A stretch of 64,000 nucleotides of DNA from Pedobacter psychrotolerans (GCF_004340665.1 NZ_SLWO01000003.1:558001-622000), one strand, 5' to 3'; numbered from the stretch's first letter, positions 33,142 to 43,028 are shown. The notes: a model not told the origin generated them from the letters alone. Numbers and translations: made by a program.

Positions 33142-34434
33142 ATGTACAAAAGAATAAATTATATTGCAGCCATACTCGTTCTAGTTTGTGGTTTAGGAGC
33201 TCAGGCGCAGGTTACCACATCATCACCATATTCGAGATTTGGCCTTGGAAATATTAAAGGTTCATTGCTTCCTCAGCTGAGGGCGATGGGTGGTATTTCT
33301 ACTGCTGTGAACAAAGTAACCGGGTTTAATTATATCAACATGCAAAACCCGGCATCATATTCTGGCATTACTTTAACCACCATTGATATTGGAATGAGTG
33401 CCAATTTAACCAACTTGTCTAAAAATGATTTAACAGAATCAAGTTTTAACTCTACATTTAGTCATTTAGCCTTTGCTATCCCTGTAAGCAGAAGATCTGC
33501 CATCAGTTTTGGTGTTATGCCATATTCTGATCTTGGATATTCTTACAAAAACAGTGTTAAAATAGATACCCAATCTGTTAATCAGCTTTATGAAGGAGAA
33601 GGTGGCTTATCTAAAGCATACTTTGGTTACGGACACCGTTTTGGAGACCATTTAAGAATAGGTGGTAACGTTGAATATATTTTTGGAAATTTACTAACCA
33701 ACAGGGCTACGGAGTATACCGCTGCAGGTGCGATTAATGCGAAGCTTCAAAATAAAAACAGCGTTGGTGGCCTAAACTATTCTTATGGAATTCAGTATGA
33801 TTTTAATTTAGGTAGTAAAACACTGCTTACCTTAGGTTATTCGGGAAGCAGTTCTTCTAAAATTAATTCTCAGCAAAATTCTTATGCTATACAATATACC
33901 AGAGCAGCAGATGGAACTGAAAATGTTGCCACTGATACGCTAAACGCAGTTAATGGAGCAAAATCTTCTTTAACATTGCCGTTATCTCATAACTTCGGGA
34001 TTTCGCTACAACAAAATGATAAATGGTTAATTGGCGCAGATTTTAGAATGAGTAAATGGTCAGCAACCAGTATCAATAATGTTAATTCCGGCTTACAAGA
34101 TAGCTGGGGTGCATCATTGGGTGGACAATGGACGCCAGATTACACTTCATATAACAGCTATATGAAACGGATTGATTATCGTTTAGGTGTTAGCTATGAT
34201 AAAACCTATATTAAAATTGGGAATCAGGATATTAAACAACTAGGCGCATCATTCGGTTTTGGTTTTCCACTTCCAACAGCTAATGCAGGCTCGGCTTTCT
34301 ACAAAATCAATTTTACTACAGAGATAGGCCAGAGAGGCACACTAACCAATAACCTGGTTAAAGAACAATATATTAATTTTCACCTTGGCTTCACGCTTAA
34401 CGATACCTGGTTCCGTAGATACAGGGTAGATTAA
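33142..34434 (+). CDS. Outer-membrane beta-barrel protein
   Basis: The ATG at 33142 is preferred to one at 33121, because the latter lies inside coaX and would add seven residues before the signal peptide. The 430-residue protein has a signal peptide ending in LGAQAQ, followed by SSPYSRFGLGNI, a motif common at the start of Bacteroidota FadL/OmpP1-like barrels. Alternating short strands run to the final FHLGFTLNDTWFRRYRVD. It should sit in the outer membrane. It ends with a one-base overlap with lptC, and this coaX-barrel-lptC order suggests a link to envelope assembly. Confidence 0.8.
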   Translation: MYKRINYIAAILVLVCGLGAQAQVTTSSPYSRFGLGNIKGSLLPQLRAMGGISTAVNKVTGFNYINMQNPASYSGITLTTIDIGMSANLTNLSKNDLTESSFNSTFSHLAFAIPVSRRSAISFGVMPYSDLGYSYKNSVKIDTQSVNQLYEGEGGLSKAYFGYGHRFGDHLRIGGNVEYIFGNLLTNRATEYTAAGAINAKLQNKNSVGGLNYSYGIQYDFNLGSKTLLTLGYSGSSSSKINSQQNSYAIQYTRAADGTENVATDTLNAVNGAKSSLTLPLSHNFGISLQQNDKWLIGADFRMSKWSATSINNVNSGLQDSWGASLGGQWTPDYTSYNSYMKRIDYRLGVSYDKTYIKIGNQDIKQLGASFGFGFPLPTANAGSAFYKINFTTEIGQRGTLTNNLVKEQYINFHLGFTLNDTWFRRYRVD

Positions 34435-35006
34435 TGAAACTGCAAACACTTTTTTATGGTTTGATGTTGGGACTGCCACTTCTTCTGGTAGCATGTGGAG
34501 AAGATGACCTAAAAAAAGCAAATGCCATATCTGAAAAAAAAATAACCTTCACCCGAGATCGTACAATTGGTGTCGAAATTATCTATAGTGATTCAGCAAG
34601 GGTTAAAGCGAGAGGTAAAGCACCAATCATGGATAAGGTTACGCCATCAACTGGTGTGCCTTATGAAGAAATGATTAAAGGTGTTAATATCGATTTCTTT
34701 AATCCTAAAGGAACTATTGATGGTAATCTGGTATGTGATTATGCCATCAGAAAGGATGAGATTAAGCAAACTATCTTCAGGAAAAACGTAGTAGTTAAAA
34801 ATGATAAGGGTGATACCTTTTCTTCTGAAGAATTAATCTGGGATGAAGCAAAGAAGATTTTTTATTCTAACCAAAGGGTATATGTTAAAGGTGCTGATGG
34901 AAGTATTGGAGATGGAATAAATTTTAAGGCCCCTCAGGATTTCAGTACTTATGAGATGGAGACTGGCAGTGGGCAGTTAAATATGAAGGAAGGCGTTGCG
35001 CCATAA
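34434..35006 (+). CDS. lptC: LPS export ABC transporter periplasmic protein LptC
   Basis: The 190-residue protein starts with a lipoprotein signal (PLLLVACGEDD, with a lipobox before Cys). The LptC/LptA beta-jellyroll fold follows: ITFTRDRTIGVEIIYSDSA, then VNIDFFNPKG, CDYAIRKDE and FRKNVVVKNDKGDTF. It takes LPS from LptBFG and passes it to LptA on the way to the outer membrane. Bacteroidota LptC is often a lipoprotein with an anchor of this type. The overlap with the barrel gene upstream indicates coupling. Confidence 0.85.
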   Translation: MKLQTLFYGLMLGLPLLLVACGEDDLKKANAISEKKITFTRDRTIGVEIIYSDSARVKARGKAPIMDKVTPSTGVPYEEMIKGVNIDFFNPKGTIDGNLVCDYAIRKDEIKQTIFRKNVVVKNDKGDTFSSEELIWDEAKKIFYSNQRVYVKGADGSIGDGINFKAPQDFSTYEMETGSGQLNMKEGVAP

Positions 35007-35157
35007 ATGATGATCGAATACTGTTTTCGTTTAATTAAATTATACACAATTTTATCATTCTATCCATCCATCATTCCCTGATTAAGTAATTCTATTTGCT
35101 TAAAAATTAAACACTTGATAAATAAAATTTTGTGTTTTCTTTTTTAAGGCAAATTTG

Positions 35158-35165
35158 TATCTTGC
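35158..35165 (+). promoter_or_regulatory. Possible promoter of the PpiD-like gene
   Basis: TATCTTGC, one base short of the TAnnTTTG consensus, lies 41 bases before the ATG. TTTTG is 25 bases further upstream, slightly beyond the usual spacing. Confidence 0.3.
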
Positions 35166-35205
35166 GCCCTCTTAAAAAAAACTAAATAAATTTATAAAGT
35201 ACAAT

Positions 35206-37290
35206 ATGGGATTAATGACATTTTTGCGTAACCGTGCGGGCTATATCCTGGTCTTCGCAATTGGTTTTGCAATTGTTGCATTTTTAGTAGGTGATGCAAT
35301 TAACGTGGGTAAGCCTTTCTGGTCAGCAAACCAAAAGGTAGTAGGTTCTGTAGATGGAAATGACATCAGTATTGATGATTTTCAACCAAAAGTAGATCAA
35401 AGTTTAAATCAATTCAAACAACAATACGGCGGAAGCGTAAATTCACAAATGACTGCAATGGCTGTAGATCAGGCCTGGAATGCTGAATTGGGGAAAGTAT
35501 TGTTAACCAAAGAATACGAACGTTTAGGACTTACGGTTTCTGAAGATGAGTTATTGGATTTGCTGCAAGGTCAAAACCCGAGCCCATTGGTAAAACAATA
35601 TTTTGCCAATCCTCAAACCGGACAGCTGGATCGTGCAACCTTAATGAACTTCTTGAAATCTAAAGAACCACAGGCATTGCAACAATCAAATCTTTTACAA
35701 CAAGAAATTACCAATCAGGCTTTGCAGACTAAATATTCCAATTTAATCCGCAATTCTGTTTATGTAACCTCACTTGAAGCAACAGATGAATATACTAACA
35801 GGAATAAACTGGCTAACTTTAAATATGTGAGCCTAGATTATACCAGTATTCCAGATGCATCTGTAAAATTAACTGATGGGGATTATACTGAGTATTACGA
35901 TCAAAACAAAGCACGCTTCAATAATCCACAGGAAAGCCGTTCTTTTGAATATGTTTCCTTTAACATCAATCCAACCGCGGGTGATTCAGCAGCTGTTAAA
36001 TCACAAATAGATAAAATTGCAGCAGATTTTAAAGTTGCTAAAAATGATTCTCTTTTTGCGGCGATCAATTCAGAAGTTAAAGTTCCGTATACTTATCTAA
36101 CAAAAGGTAAATTAGATCCGGCTGTAGATTCAGCAGTTTTCGCACTACCTGCTGGAAGTTACTATGGTCCTGTTTTATCAAACAATTCTTATAAACTGGT
36201 GAAAGTTGTCGATATCCGTTTCTCTCCGGATTCAGTTAAAGCCAGCCACATTTTACTTGATCCGGCAAAAATGGGTGGCGAAGATAAAGCCATCAAATTA
36301 GCAGACTCTTTAAAAGGTTTGATCTTAAAAGGTGGAAACTTTGCTCAGTTGGCACAAACTTATAGTGTAGATGGCTCAAAAGATAAAGGTGGAGAACTGG
36401 GTACATTCGCACGTGGCGCAATGGTTCCTGAATTTGAAAACGCTGTATTTGAAGGAAAAGCAGGTGACATTAAAGTAGTTAAATCACAGTTTGGTGTACA
36501 TATCATTAAAATTGAGAAACAAATTGGTTCATCAAAAGTGGCTAAACTAGCTTACATAGAGAAAGCTTTAGCTCCAAGTAGTAAAACACAGGCTGCATCT
36601 TATAAAGCGGCAAGTAGTTTCCTGAATGATGTTAAAGGAAAAGACTTCTCTAAATATGCAAAGGAAAAAGGACTGAAAGTGGCTGTTGCTGATAAAATTG
36701 CAGCTACCCAGGGTTTTGCACCTGGATTAGATAATCCACGTAAATTAATTCAAGATGCTTATGCTGCAGATCAAGGTGATGTATTGCCTCAAATCTACAC
36801 CATGGCCAATGCTTACGTGATTGCTCATCTAACTGATGTTAAACCAAAAGGGATATTAACTTTAGATCAGGTTAAAAAAGAAATTGAGCCAATGGTTCGC
36901 AACGCTGTGAAGGCTAAAATGTTGAAGGAAAAATTTAATAGTGCTGGCAAAGCAAGCTTAGCTCAAATTGCTTCTAAGGTAGCTCGTCCAGTTAATCCAG
37001 TACAAAATATTGTTTTCGCAAACCCGATTCTTCCAGGTATTGCGCAAGAAAATAAATTAGTCGGTAGTGTGTTTGGTGCTCAGCCAGGTAAAGTTTCTGC
37101 TCCGGTAGATGGCGAACGTGGTGTTTATTTGTTTTCTGTTGATGGATTTACTAATCCAGCACCCATTGCAAACATGTTCAAACAAAAAGAGGGAATGTTA
37201 ATGAGTTTAGGACAACGTTCTTTACAATCTGCTTTCCAGGCCTTACAAGATAATGCGAAGATAAAAGACAATCGTGTGAAATTCTATTAA
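35206..37290 (+). CDS. PpiD/SurA-like periplasmic peptidyl-prolyl isomerase
   Basis: The 694-residue protein has one N-terminal membrane helix (YILVFAIGFAIVAFLVG), a SurA_N-like chaperone region with VVGSVDGNDISIDDFQ, and a parvulin (PPIC) domain at about residues 347-436: SHILLDPAK, FAQLAQTYSVDGSKDKGGEL, FGVHIIKIEK. A long C-terminal chaperone part follows. It should be anchored in the inner membrane and help fold exported and outer-membrane proteins. Its place after lptC fits envelope assembly. A strong terminator follows. Confidence 0.9.
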   Translation: MGLMTFLRNRAGYILVFAIGFAIVAFLVGDAINVGKPFWSANQKVVGSVDGNDISIDDFQPKVDQSLNQFKQQYGGSVNSQMTAMAVDQAWNAELGKVLLTKEYERLGLTVSEDELLDLLQGQNPSPLVKQYFANPQTGQLDRATLMNFLKSKEPQALQQSNLLQQEITNQALQTKYSNLIRNSVYVTSLEATDEYTNRNKLANFKYVSLDYTSIPDASVKLTDGDYTEYYDQNKARFNNPQESRSFEYVSFNINPTAGDSAAVKSQIDKIAADFKVAKNDSLFAAINSEVKVPYTYLTKGKLDPAVDSAVFALPAGSYYGPVLSNNSYKLVKVVDIRFSPDSVKASHILLDPAKMGGEDKAIKLADSLKGLILKGGNFAQLAQTYSVDGSKDKGGELGTFARGAMVPEFENAVFEGKAGDIKVVKSQFGVHIIKIEKQIGSSKVAKLAYIEKALAPSSKTQAASYKAASSFLNDVKGKDFSKYAKEKGLKVAVADKIAATQGFAPGLDNPRKLIQDAYAADQGDVLPQIYTMANAYVIAHLTDVKPKGILTLDQVKKEIEPMVRNAVKAKMLKEKFNSAGKASLAQIASKVARPVNPVQNIVFANPILPGIAQENKLVGSVFGAQPGKVSAPVDGERGVYLFSVDGFTNPAPIANMFKQKEGMLMSLGQRSLQSAFQALQDNAKIKDNRVKFY

Positions 37291-37311
37291 TTAGAAATTA
37301 CGTAGTTTTGT

Positions 37312-37345
37312 AACCGTTCCGAAGTATATTCGGAACGGTTTTTTT
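37312..37345 (+). terminator. Intrinsic terminator after the PpiD-like gene
   Basis: A perfect 12-bp stem with arms AACCGTTCCGAA and TTCGGAACGGTT and a 5-base loop, followed by a long T-run. It is one of the strongest terminators in the window. Confidence 0.93.
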
Positions 37346-37354
37346 TTTAGTGCC

Positions 37355-37870
37355 ATGGAGATACAAGAAAACATCGTCAATAAAGTAGCCAATAGCGGAT
37401 TAATAACCTTAAACTTAGAAGATTTTTATCACTCAGGTGAGCGGGTTATATACGATATTAAAGATAATCTCTTTCATGGATTAATGTTAAGGGAAAAGGA
37501 TTTCAGGGCATTTATAAAAGACCATGACTGGTCACAATATCAAGATAAAAATGTCGGCATTATTTGTTCAGCCGATGCGATTGTTCCTACCTGGGCTTAC
37601 ATGTTGCTGGCTAATAAAATGAGTCCTTATGCACATCAAGTTGTTTTCGGTGGGATTGATACACTCGAAGCTGTACTGATTACGAAAGCATTATCAAAGA
37701 TTAATGCTGCAGATTATGCCAACGAACGTGTAGTGGTAAAAGGTTGCGGTGATATTGATATTCCTGTGTCTGCATATGTTGAGATTACCAATTTATTAAC
37801 GCCAATTGTAAAAAGTATCATGTTTGGTGAACCATGCTCAACAGTTCCTGTATTTAAAAGAAAAGATTAA
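37355..37870 (+). CDS. DUF2480 family protein
   Basis: The 171 residues match DUF2480, a Bacteroidota family: SGLITLNLEDFYHSGERVIY near the start, GIICSADAIVPTWAYMLLA in the middle, and VVVKGCGDIDIPVSAYVEI near the end. The protein is soluble and cytoplasmic with no catalytic motif that I can name. The function is unknown. It starts 10-15 bases after the preceding terminator, so its promoter must overlap that hairpin or transcription must read through. Confidence 0.85.
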   Translation: MEIQENIVNKVANSGLITLNLEDFYHSGERVIYDIKDNLFHGLMLREKDFRAFIKDHDWSQYQDKNVGIICSADAIVPTWAYMLLANKMSPYAHQVVFGGIDTLEAVLITKALSKINAADYANERVVVKGCGDIDIPVSAYVEITNLLTPIVKSIMFGEPCSTVPVFKRKD

Positions 37871-37956
37871 ATTGGTTTGCTTTTTGTATATCTTTCATCA
37901 GGATTAGATATTTTAGAGGTGATTATCGTTGAACTCACCTATAGACACATAAGCAA

Positions 37957-38730
37957 ATGAGACATATATTTTTAACTTTTTTAGCCGTTACTTTAACGTT
38001 CACCATTCATGCACAACAATTACCCTTAAAGAAGGAAGCTGTTTTTCAGGATGGCGAGGTACTCCAATATCGACTTCGGTATGGGTTTATCACCGCTGCA
38101 GAAGCAACAATCAAAGTAACCAACTCTGACTTGAAGTTTGATAATAAGCCAACCTACAGGTTATCAGTTGATGCACAAACTTCCGGTACCTTTGATGTTT
38201 TTTACAAAATCAGGGATCGTTATGATTCCTATATTGATAAAACAGATCTGCTTCCCTATTTCTATCAGGAAAATATTAAGGAAGCAAGCTATAAAAGACA
38301 GGATAAGGCAAGATTTAATCAGGATGGAAAAAAGGTCGTTTCTAACAGAGGGACGTTTAACACGCCTACTAACCAGACATTTGATCTAGTATCAGCCTAT
38401 TATTTCGCCCGAAGCCTGGATGTCAGTAAAATGAAAATAGGCGATACTTTTAAGCTTAATTACTTTTTGCAGGATGAAATCTCTGCACTTCAAGTAGAAT
38501 ATGTAGGTAAGGAAACCATTAAAAGTAAATTAGGAAATATACGATGCCTCAAATTTAGCCCATCTATTAAACCTGGACGTATTTTTAAAAAGGATAGTCG
38601 TCTATACCTGTGGGTAACAGACGATGGAAATCGTGTTCCGGTTAAAGCTCAGGTAGAAATATTGGTTGGTGCTGTAACCATGGAATTAAAATCAGCCGCA
38701 GGTTTAAAATATGCCTTGGCAAAAGAATAA
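37957..38730 (+). CDS. DUF3108 domain secreted protein
   Basis: The 257-residue protein has a signal peptide (LTFLAVTLTFTIHAQ) and the DUF3108 pattern: GEVLQYRLRYGFITAAEATI, TFDVFYKIRDRYDSYID, then LQVEYVGKETI and SRLYLWVTDDGNRVPVKAQ. It is predicted to be periplasmic and beta-rich. The function is unknown. The stop codon overlaps the start of the DUF3109 gene by one base, so the pair is translationally coupled, an arrangement I recall as conserved in the phylum. Confidence 0.85.
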   Translation: MRHIFLTFLAVTLTFTIHAQQLPLKKEAVFQDGEVLQYRLRYGFITAAEATIKVTNSDLKFDNKPTYRLSVDAQTSGTFDVFYKIRDRYDSYIDKTDLLPYFYQENIKEASYKRQDKARFNQDGKKVVSNRGTFNTPTNQTFDLVSAYYFARSLDVSKMKIGDTFKLNYFLQDEISALQVEYVGKETIKSKLGNIRCLKFSPSIKPGRIFKKDSRLYLWVTDDGNRVPVKAQVEILVGAVTMELKSAAGLKYALAKE

Positions 38731-39296
38731 TGATGATAGAAGTTGAACAGGTGCTGGTGCACGAAGATGTATTAAAAGAGAATTTTGTTTGTAATTTAAG
38801 CAAATGTAAAGGGATTTGTTGTGTAGAAGGTGATTCTGGCGCTCCATTGGATCAGGAGGAAACCGTTATTCTAGCAGAAATATATCCGAAGATCAAACAT
38901 CTTTTAAATGAAAAGGGCATCAGGGCTATTGAAGAACAAGGCACTTATGTAGTGGATGAAGACGGAGATCTGACTACACCTTGTGTAGATAAAAATAAAG
39001 AATGTGCCTATGTCCTTTTTGAGAATGGGATTACCAAGTGTGCCATTGAAAAAGCGTATGAGGAAGGTATTGTCGATTGGCAAAAACCAATATCCTGTCA
39101 CCTTTACCCTATTCGCATTACTAAATATCCCGAATTTGATGTATTAAATTACGATCGCTGGCATATCTGTCATGATGCCTGTACTTTTGGAAGAGAACTA
39201 AAAATCCCGGTTTATAGTTTTTTGAAAGGACCACTGATCAGAAAATATGGAGAAGAGTGGTACAAAGAACTGGAGAGTTCTGTTGCTGCTATGTAA
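38730..39296 (+). CDS. DUF3109 family cysteine-rich protein
   Basis: The 188-residue protein is rich in cysteines in a fixed pattern: CNLSKCKGICCVEGDSGAP near residue 22, then CVDKNKECAYVLFENGITKC, the SCHLYPIRI segment and CHDACTFGRELK. This resembles the zinc- or iron-sulfur-binding YkgJ-like families, so metal binding is likely but unproven. It is cytoplasmic with no signal peptide. The start may be the ATG at 38730 or the next one at 38733. Its function and its partnership with DUF3108 are unknown. Confidence 0.85.
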   Translation: MMIEVEQVLVHEDVLKENFVCNLSKCKGICCVEGDSGAPLDQEETVILAEIYPKIKHLLNEKGIRAIEEQGTYVVDEDGDLTTPCVDKNKECAYVLFENGITKCAIEKAYEEGIVDWQKPISCHLYPIRITKYPEFDVLNYDRWHICHDACTFGRELKIPVYSFLKGPLIRKYGEEWYKELESSVAAM

Positions 39297-39629
39297 CCCA
39301 TTTTTCTATAGTCATACCTATTGAAAAAGCATGAAAATTTTATTGTAGTTTAAATTGTTATGCAGGCATAATACATGCCTTAACATGCAACTATCATGCA
39401 ATAGGACAGCAATAGGATATGACTAGGCATGTAGGCTAAGTGCCATTTAATTGCTTCAGGAATTTGCCTATATGTTGGTGTGCTCGCCCTATCTAAATAC
39501 ATGTTTTGATGCAGTAATCACCCTCAGGTTTTAAGGTTATTTATCTTCAAAATCAAAATGCGCAACCACTTAAATTGTTTATTTGTAATAACTATGTTAT
39601 TTTAGCCGATTGAAAACAAATATTAAACT
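39297..39629. promoter_or_regulatory. Upstream region of the polysaccharide locus with clustered short repeats
   Basis: These 333 bases separate DUF3109 from the first sugar-precursor gene. They hold a perfect inverted repeat AGGCATaatacATGCCT (39364-39380), further CATGCA copies at about 39384 and 39396, and a direct repeat GCAATAGGA at 39398 and 39409, 11 bases apart. This clustering suggests a binding region for a regulator of the locus. I could not place a convincing -33/-7 promoter. No coding frame is supported. Confidence 0.5.
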
Positions 39630-40682
39630 GTGAAAAAAATTCTAATCACTGGTGGGGCAGGCTTTATAGGCTCTCATGTAGTACGTCGATTTGTTCAAAA
39701 TTATCCAGATTATCAAATTGTAAATCTGGATAAACTTACCTACGCAGGTAACCTGGCCAATTTAACTGATATCGAAAATGCGCCTAATTATCGGTTTGTT
39801 AAAGAAGACATCACTGATGCCGTTGCGATGAGCGATTTATTCGGGAAGGAAAATTTTGACGCCGTTATTCACCTGGCAGCCGAAAGTCACGTAGATCGCT
39901 CTATTACCGATCCTACAGCTTTTGTGATGACCAATGTTATTGGAACAGTTAATTTACTTAACGCCGCACGTGAACACTGGAAAGGTGAGTACGATCAAAA
40001 ACGCTTTTATCATGTAAGTACTGATGAGGTATATGGTGCATTGGGCGAAGAAGGGATGTTTACTGAAACCACTGCTTATGATCCACATAGTCCATATTCA
40101 GCCTCAAAGGCCAGCTCTGATCACTTTGTTCGGGCTTATCATGATACTTATGGAATGGATTGTGTGATTTCCAATTGCTCAAACAATTATGGTTCACACC
40201 ACTTTCCAGAAAAGCTAATTCCGCTGGCCATCAATAATATTAAAAATAATAAACCTGTTCCTGTATATGGTAAGGGCGAAAATGTTCGTGACTGGCTTTG
40301 GGTGGAAGATCATGCCAGGGCTATTGATGTCATTTTTCATCAGTCTAAAACCGGTGATACTTATAATATAGGTGGCCATAACGAATGGAAAAATATTGAT
40401 TTGATCCATTTGCTTTGCGAAATTATGGACGAGAAATTAGGTCGTGAAAAAGGAGAATCAGCGAAGCTGATTACTTATGTTACTGATCGTGCCGGCCATG
40501 ATTTACGTTATGCTATTGATTCGACTAAACTTCAAAATCAGTTAGCTTGGGTGCCAAGCTTGCAATTTGAAGAAGGCTTAGCGAAAACGGTTGACTGGTA
40601 CCTTCAAAATGAAGCGTGGTTAAATAATGTTACTTCCGGGAATTACCAGTCCTATTACGATAAGCAGTACAGCGAAAAATAA
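39630..40682 (+). CDS. rfbB: dTDP-glucose 4,6-dehydratase
   Basis: The start is a GTG, which places KKILITGGAGFIGSHVV, the NAD-binding motif, at the N-terminus. The 350-residue protein has VIHLAAESHVDRSI, the catalytic ST(D)E region FYHVSTDEVYGALG and PYSASKASSDHF with the Tyr-x3-Lys pair. It converts dTDP-glucose to dTDP-4-keto-6-deoxyglucose, the second step of dTDP-L-rhamnose synthesis. It is the first gene of an rfbBCDA set; its stop codon overlaps the rfbC start by one base. Confidence 0.95.
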   Translation: MKKILITGGAGFIGSHVVRRFVQNYPDYQIVNLDKLTYAGNLANLTDIENAPNYRFVKEDITDAVAMSDLFGKENFDAVIHLAAESHVDRSITDPTAFVMTNVIGTVNLLNAAREHWKGEYDQKRFYHVSTDEVYGALGEEGMFTETTAYDPHSPYSASKASSDHFVRAYHDTYGMDCVISNCSNNYGSHHFPEKLIPLAINNIKNNKPVPVYGKGENVRDWLWVEDHARAIDVIFHQSKTGDTYNIGGHNEWKNIDLIHLLCEIMDEKLGREKGESAKLITYVTDRAGHDLRYAIDSTKLQNQLAWVPSLQFEEGLAKTVDWYLQNEAWLNNVTSGNYQSYYDKQYSEK

Positions 40683-41230
40683 TGGAAATTGAGCAAACAG
40701 GATTAAAAGACTGTATCATCATTAAACCCAGGGTTTTTGATGACCCGAGGGGATATTTCTTCGAAAGTTTTAATAAACAAACCTTTGAAGAGAAAACAGG
40801 TTTATCTGGCGACTTTGTTCAGGATAATCAATCTTATTCCTCTTATGGGGTTATTCGCGGTTTACATGCCCAAACAGGTGCATTTGCTCAAGCCAAATTG
40901 GTGAGGGTAACCAAAGGAGAAGTATTGGATGTAGCTGTTGATGCCCGTCCAGGTTCACCAACCTATGGCCATCATGTGGCGGTGCGTTTAAGTGCAGAAA
41001 ATAAGTTACAATTGTATATTCCCAGGGGTTTTGTGCATGGTTTCTCCGTATTAAGTGAAACTGCAGAATTTCTTTATAAATGTGATAATTTCTTTAATAA
41101 AGCGTCAGAAACTGGCGTAATCTATAATGATGCTGATTTAAACATCGATTGGATGATTCCTCAGGATCAGCAGTCCGTGTCAGAGAAGGATCTTTTGTTA
41201 AAAACTTTTGCTGAACTGCATCATGGATAA
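40682..41230 (+). CDS. rfbC: dTDP-4-dehydrorhamnose 3,5-epimerase
   Basis: The 182-residue cupin protein has the RmlC signature: IIKPRVFDDPRGYFFESF, VQDNQSYSSYGVIRGLHAQ with catalytic His, KGEVLDVAVDARPGSPTYG and YIPRGFVHGFSVLSE. It epimerises C3 and C5 of the 4-keto sugar in the third step of dTDP-rhamnose synthesis. RGLHAQ in place of RGLHYQ is a small but noticeable change. It overlaps rfbB by one base and rfbD by eight. Confidence 0.95.
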   Translation: MEIEQTGLKDCIIIKPRVFDDPRGYFFESFNKQTFEEKTGLSGDFVQDNQSYSSYGVIRGLHAQTGAFAQAKLVRVTKGEVLDVAVDARPGSPTYGHHVAVRLSAENKLQLYIPRGFVHGFSVLSETAEFLYKCDNFFNKASETGVIYNDADLNIDWMIPQDQQSVSEKDLLLKTFAELHHG

Positions 41231-42089
41231 AATATTAGTTATTGGTGCTGGAGGCCAACTGGGGCAATGCCTGAAAACAGTAGCTTCCAGACGCGGCATC
41301 ACAGAAATCGTATTTCCATCAGAAACTGATGCGAATATCCTGAACCAGGCAGGTCTTCAGGATCTGTTGTCTAAAGAGCAGCCTGCTTTTGTGATTAATT
41401 GTGCGGCCTATACGGCTGTAGATAAAGCAGAAGATGAAGTGGAGTTGGCGAAAGCTGTAAATGAAACGGGTGCAGCTAACCTGGCGATCGCCTGTGCAGC
41501 TAATGGTTCAACCTTGATTCACGTCTCTACCGATTTCGTATTTGAAGGTAATGAGGTGAAATTGCTTCTGGAGGATGATATTGCCCATCCTATTAATGTT
41601 TACGGACAAACTAAACTTGATGGAGAAAAGGCTGTTATTGCTTTACTAAAATCACATTTTATTCTCCGTACCAGTTGGTTATATTCAGAATATGCCAATA
41701 ACTTTGTTAAAACCATGTTGAAACTGGGTGCAGATCGTGATGAATTAAATATCATTGCAGATCAGGTAGGTACACCAACTTATGCCATAGATTTAGCAAA
41801 CGCTATTTTTGATGTTATTGAATCCTGTTCTGATGCTTATGGAATTTACCATTATAGCAATGAAGGCGTCACATCCTGGTTTGATTTTGCAAAAGCGATT
41901 TTTGATATCAGTGAGACAGCTGTTAAAGTAAATCCTATTCCAGGATCGGCTTATCCAACTAAAGCCATCAGGCCTGCATTTTCAGTGATGGATAAAAGCA
42001 AAATTAAAAATACCTTTAACTTAACGATTCCTTATTGGAGAAATAGTTTGGTGGAATGTATTCAGAAATTAAAAGAAAATAATAATTAG
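41223..42089 (+). CDS. rfbD: dTDP-4-dehydrorhamnose reductase
   Basis: The ATG at 41223 (MDKILVIGAGGQLGQCL) is preferred to one 15 bases earlier, since it places the Rossmann glycine motif directly at the N-terminus. The 288-residue protein has VINCAAYTAVDKAEDE, STDFVFEGN and VYGQTKLDGEKAV with the Tyr-x3-Lys pair, and the C-terminal IRPAFSVMDKSKI. It reduces the keto sugar to dTDP-L-rhamnose with NADPH. The eight-base overlap with rfbC indicates coupled translation. Confidence 0.95.
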   Translation: MDKILVIGAGGQLGQCLKTVASRRGITEIVFPSETDANILNQAGLQDLLSKEQPAFVINCAAYTAVDKAEDEVELAKAVNETGAANLAIACAANGSTLIHVSTDFVFEGNEVKLLLEDDIAHPINVYGQTKLDGEKAVIALLKSHFILRTSWLYSEYANNFVKTMLKLGADRDELNIIADQVGTPTYAIDLANAIFDVIESCSDAYGIYHYSNEGVTSWFDFAKAIFDISETAVKVNPIPGSAYPTKAIRPAFSVMDKSKIKNTFNLTIPYWRNSLVECIQKLKENNN

Positions 42090-42125
42090 CTATTGAGCGT
42101 TTCATAAGCAAATCAAAATTCAAAT

Positions 42126-42986
42126 ATGAAAGGTATAATTCTTGCTGGCGGAAGCGGTACTCGCTTACACCCACTTACACTTGCTTGCAGCAAACAAATG
42201 ATGCCGGTTTATGATAAGCCCATGATTTATTACCCATTGTCAACCTTAATGTTGGCTGGGATTAAAGAAATTCTCATCATTTCTACACCGCATGATCTGC
42301 CTAATTTTGAAAAATTATTAGGCGATGGATCTGCTATTGGATGTAAACTGAGTTATGCGGTACAAGCCGAGCCTAACGGATTGGCGCAGGCTTTTGTGAT
42401 TGGCGAAGAATTTATTGGTAAGGATAAGGTTGCACTTGTATTGGGCGATAATATCTTCCATGGCGATGGAATGGCTAAATTACTGCAAGCCAGTTCAGAT
42501 CCTGATGGCGGTGTTGTTTTTGCTTATCAGGTTTCTGATCCGGAGCGTTACGGGGTAGTAGAATTTGATGCAGATAAAAAGGCAATTTCTATTGAAGAAA
42601 AACCCGTTTCTCCAAAATCTGATTATGCGGTTCCAGGTTTATACTTTTACGATAATGAGGTGGTTGAAATTGCTAAAAACATTAAACCTTCACCTCGTGG
42701 AGAATATGAAATTACCGATATTAACCGCATCTATCTGGAACGTGGAAAACTAAAAGTTGGCGTGTTAAGCCGTGGTACAGCCTGGTTAGATACGGGTACG
42801 TTTACTTCCTTAATGCAGGCGGGTCAGTTTGTACAGATCATCGAAGAACGCCAAGGTTTAAAGATTGGCTGTATTGAAGAAATTGCCTATCGCATGGGAT
42901 TTATAGATGCTGAACAGTTAAAAACAATCGCAACACCATTGGTGAAAAGCGGATATGGTTCTTACCTGCTGAAACAAATTAAGTAA
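42126..42986 (+). CDS. rfbA: Glucose-1-phosphate thymidylyltransferase
   Basis: The 286-residue protein starts [20 protein letters not shown], the nucleotide-binding loop of RmlA. It continues with [33 protein letters not shown] and [18 protein letters not shown]. It makes dTDP-glucose from dTTP and glucose-1-phosphate, the first step of the rhamnose pathway. The gene order B-C-D-A places it last. A strong hairpin follows, so the rhamnose genes may form their own operon. Confidence 0.96.
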   Translation: MKGIILAGGSGTRLHPLTLACSKQMMPVYDKPMIYYPLSTLMLAGIKEILIISTPHDLPNFEKLLGDGSAIGCKLSYAVQAEPNGLAQAFVIGEEFIGKDKVALVLGDNIFHGDGMAKLLQASSDPDGGVVFAYQVSDPERYGVVEFDADKKAISIEEKPVSPKSDYAVPGLYFYDNEVVEIAKNIKPSPRGEYEITDINRIYLERGKLKVGVLSRGTAWLDTGTFTSLMQAGQFVQIIEERQGLKIGCIEEIAYRMGFIDAEQLKTIATPLVKSGYGSYLLKQIK

Positions 42987-43028
42987 GTTAGATAGCAGAA
43001 AGCTGTCAAATTTTACAGCAATACTAAA

